This document shows positions 62,938 to 64,000 of a stretch of DNA of 64,000 bases, piece after piece. Source of the stretch: Methanosarcina sp. 2.H.T.1A.6 (GTDB taxonomy: Archaea; Halobacteriota; Methanosarcinia; Methanosarcinales; Methanosarcinaceae); NCBI RefSeq assembly GCF_000979455.1, contig NZ_JJOY01000048.1, positions 62,001 through 126,000 of the forward strand, given 5' to 3'. The position numbers and the translations under genes were made by a program. Position 1 is the stretch's first letter. Every line of letters starts with the position of its first letter. The notes beneath the pieces are model-generated. The model was not told where the DNA came from. It worked only from the letters and a program-made list of their open reading frames with translations, and searched no databases.

Positions 62938-64000
62938 ATGGAAGCGGAAATGACCTCAAGGGAGCGTTTTATTAACGCACTAGAAGGAAACTATGTTGAC
63001 CGTGTCCCATACGGCTACCTGTGGTTCGGAGCAGGGCATGCGGTACTGGAGCGGCTGGGCGCAAGCCTCAAGGACGCTTACGGTTCTGCAGAGGGAATTG
63101 CAAGGGCACAGATCCTTGCGCGGGAGATGTATCACCAGGATAATGTAATGTCCCCCTGGGGCTGCCTTCTGGTGGAAGCCGAGGCACTCGGGACAAAGGT
63201 AAACATAAAGGAAAATGCCTATCCTACAGTTGCAAAATATGTACTCAAATCCGCGGCTGAGCATGAACTGATAAACCCCGATGACATCGAGAAGTCCGGG
63301 AGAGTGAAGACCATTGCCGGATCGGTTGAGATTCTCAAGAAGGAAATCGGGGATGAAGCATTTATCACAGGGGCAACTATGTCTCCTCTGATGCTCGCAT
63401 CTCAGGTCATGGGAGGGAGCAGGCTCTGCATTGACATGCTGAAGGACAGGGACAGTTTCCACGCCCTGCTGGAAAAACTCACGGAAAGCTGCATCCTTTT
63501 TGCCGATGCCCTGCTTGAAGCCGGAGCTGACGGTATTTTTGTCGAAAACGGGGAGAACACGGGAGACCTTTTCAGCCCGCAAATGGCTGAAGAATTCATG
63601 CTGCCATATACGAAGAAACTCTATGATCATATCAAAGCCGGAGGAGGCTATGTAATCTCCCATAACTGTGCAGCCCATGCTTTCTATGACCTGGAAATGA
63701 AACTTGAACCCCATGCCCTTAACTTTGCCTTCGGGGATGTCAGGCTGCTCGGAAAAAAGTATGGGGTTGAATGTAAAAAGCTCCATAACCACAAAAACAT
63801 CGGGTGCGGTCCAAGGCACTGCTTCAAGGAATTTAAGGTATTTTCGGACGCAGGCATCTGCCTTATGGGAAACATTATCCCGGATGCTCCTCTCACCGGT
63901 TCCCGCGCCGAGATCGAGCATGAGGTAAAAAGCTGTCTCTCCGCGGCACCGAAAAAAGGTTTCATTCTGTCGACAGGCTGCGAAATCCCTCTTAACACCC
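62938..64000 (+). CDS. MtaA/MtbA-like corrinoid:CoM methyltransferase, 3' end cut
   Basis: Uroporphyrinogen-decarboxylase-fold protein, 354 codons visible to the window edge. ATG 62938 is preceded by AGGAG 8 bases away and TATA-like TTTATAAAACT at about 62886. The zinc motif HNC appears in SHNCAAH and the C-terminal cysteine in STGCEIPLN, so the active site is complete. The N-terminal half differs from MtaA and MtbA (for example an ATMSPLML segment and HNHKNIGCGPRHC), so it is a paralog with an unknown methyl donor. No corrinoid protein is next to it inside the window. Confidence 0.78.
   Translation, partial: MEAEMTSRERFINALEGNYVDRVPYGYLWFGAGHAVLERLGASLKDAYGSAEGIARAQILAREMYHQDNVMSPWGCLLVEAEALGTKVNIKENAYPTVAKYVLKSAAEHELINPDDIEKSGRVKTIAGSVEILKKEIGDEAFITGATMSPLMLASQVMGGSRLCIDMLKDRDSFHALLEKLTESCILFADALLEAGADGIFVENGENTGDLFSPQMAEEFMLPYTKKLYDHIKAGGGYVISHNCAAHAFYDLEMKLEPHALNFAFGDVRLLGKKYGVECKKLHNHKNIGCGPRHCFKEFKVFSDAGICLMGNIIPDAPLTGSRAEIEHEVKSCLSAAPKKGFILSTGCEIPLNT

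Overview
The window is chromosomal DNA of a Methanosarcina. It holds an MtaC/MtaB methanol methyltransferase pair, a fused corrinoid/methyltransferase of the MtsD/F/H type, a RamA-like corrinoid activator, an MtbA-type methyltransferase, four Msr/DUF1724 regulators, NrpR, a group II chaperonin paralog and archaeal-style TATA promoters and T-tract terminators. The gene order mtbA - ramA - cobW - msrC - mtsF - hsp60 - cobW - mtaC - mtaB matches, as I remember it, the M. acetivorans mtaCB2/mtsF region. That is recall, not a search result.

Layout. 0-6.2 kb: SufC (cut by the left edge), a metallo-beta-lactamase-fold hydrolase, NrpR, a zinc-ribbon protein, a degenerate cis-prenyltransferase (NgBR-like), a YchF/Obg GTPase and tRNA-Arg. 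6.3-31.2 kb: the methylotrophic island. It has a cupredoxin-like lipoprotein, two Msr regulators, two tandem HyuA-like ASKHA proteins, a CDF transporter, a YaaH/AceP-type acetate transporter, mtaCB, two COG0523 GTPases, a divergent chaperonin, mtsF, msrC, a RamA paralog and MtbA. 31.6-39.5 kb: a P-type ATPase closely resembling animal Na,K-ATPases, a hybrid histidine kinase overlapping a single-domain response regulator, and a fourth Msr protein.

39.9-48.4 kb: a seven-gene operon for a complex I/hydrogenase-4-like membrane complex (Ehr-like). Its large subunit has lost all four NiFe cysteines and its small subunit all four iron-sulfur cysteines, while both antiporter-like subunits look intact; the last gene is a SAM methyltransferase. 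49.2-57.1 kb: a RibD-type reductase, a two-gene ABC exporter, a NosD-like beta-helix surface protein followed by an exported B12-binding-domain protein that ends in a CXXCH heme motif, and a PAS-PAS-GAF sensor. 57.4-64 kb: an iron-sulfur flavoprotein interrupted by one in-frame TAG (possible pyrrolysine), tRNA-Gln, three tandem copies of a probable small RNA with UGGGGG hairpin loops, an orphan HicB, an IS66-like remnant, an alkaline phosphatase and a second MtbA/MtaA-type methyltransferase cut by the right edge.

How it works together: MtaB/MtaC move methyl groups from methanol and MtsF handles methylthiols. RamA-like, and perhaps HyuA-like, ATPases may keep the corrinoid in the Co(I) state, MtbA-type enzymes pass methyl groups to CoM, and Msr proteins select which isozymes are made. 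The least explained parts are the redox-dead Ehr-like complex, the exported B12/heme protein, the TAG-interrupted flavoprotein and the sRNA triplet.
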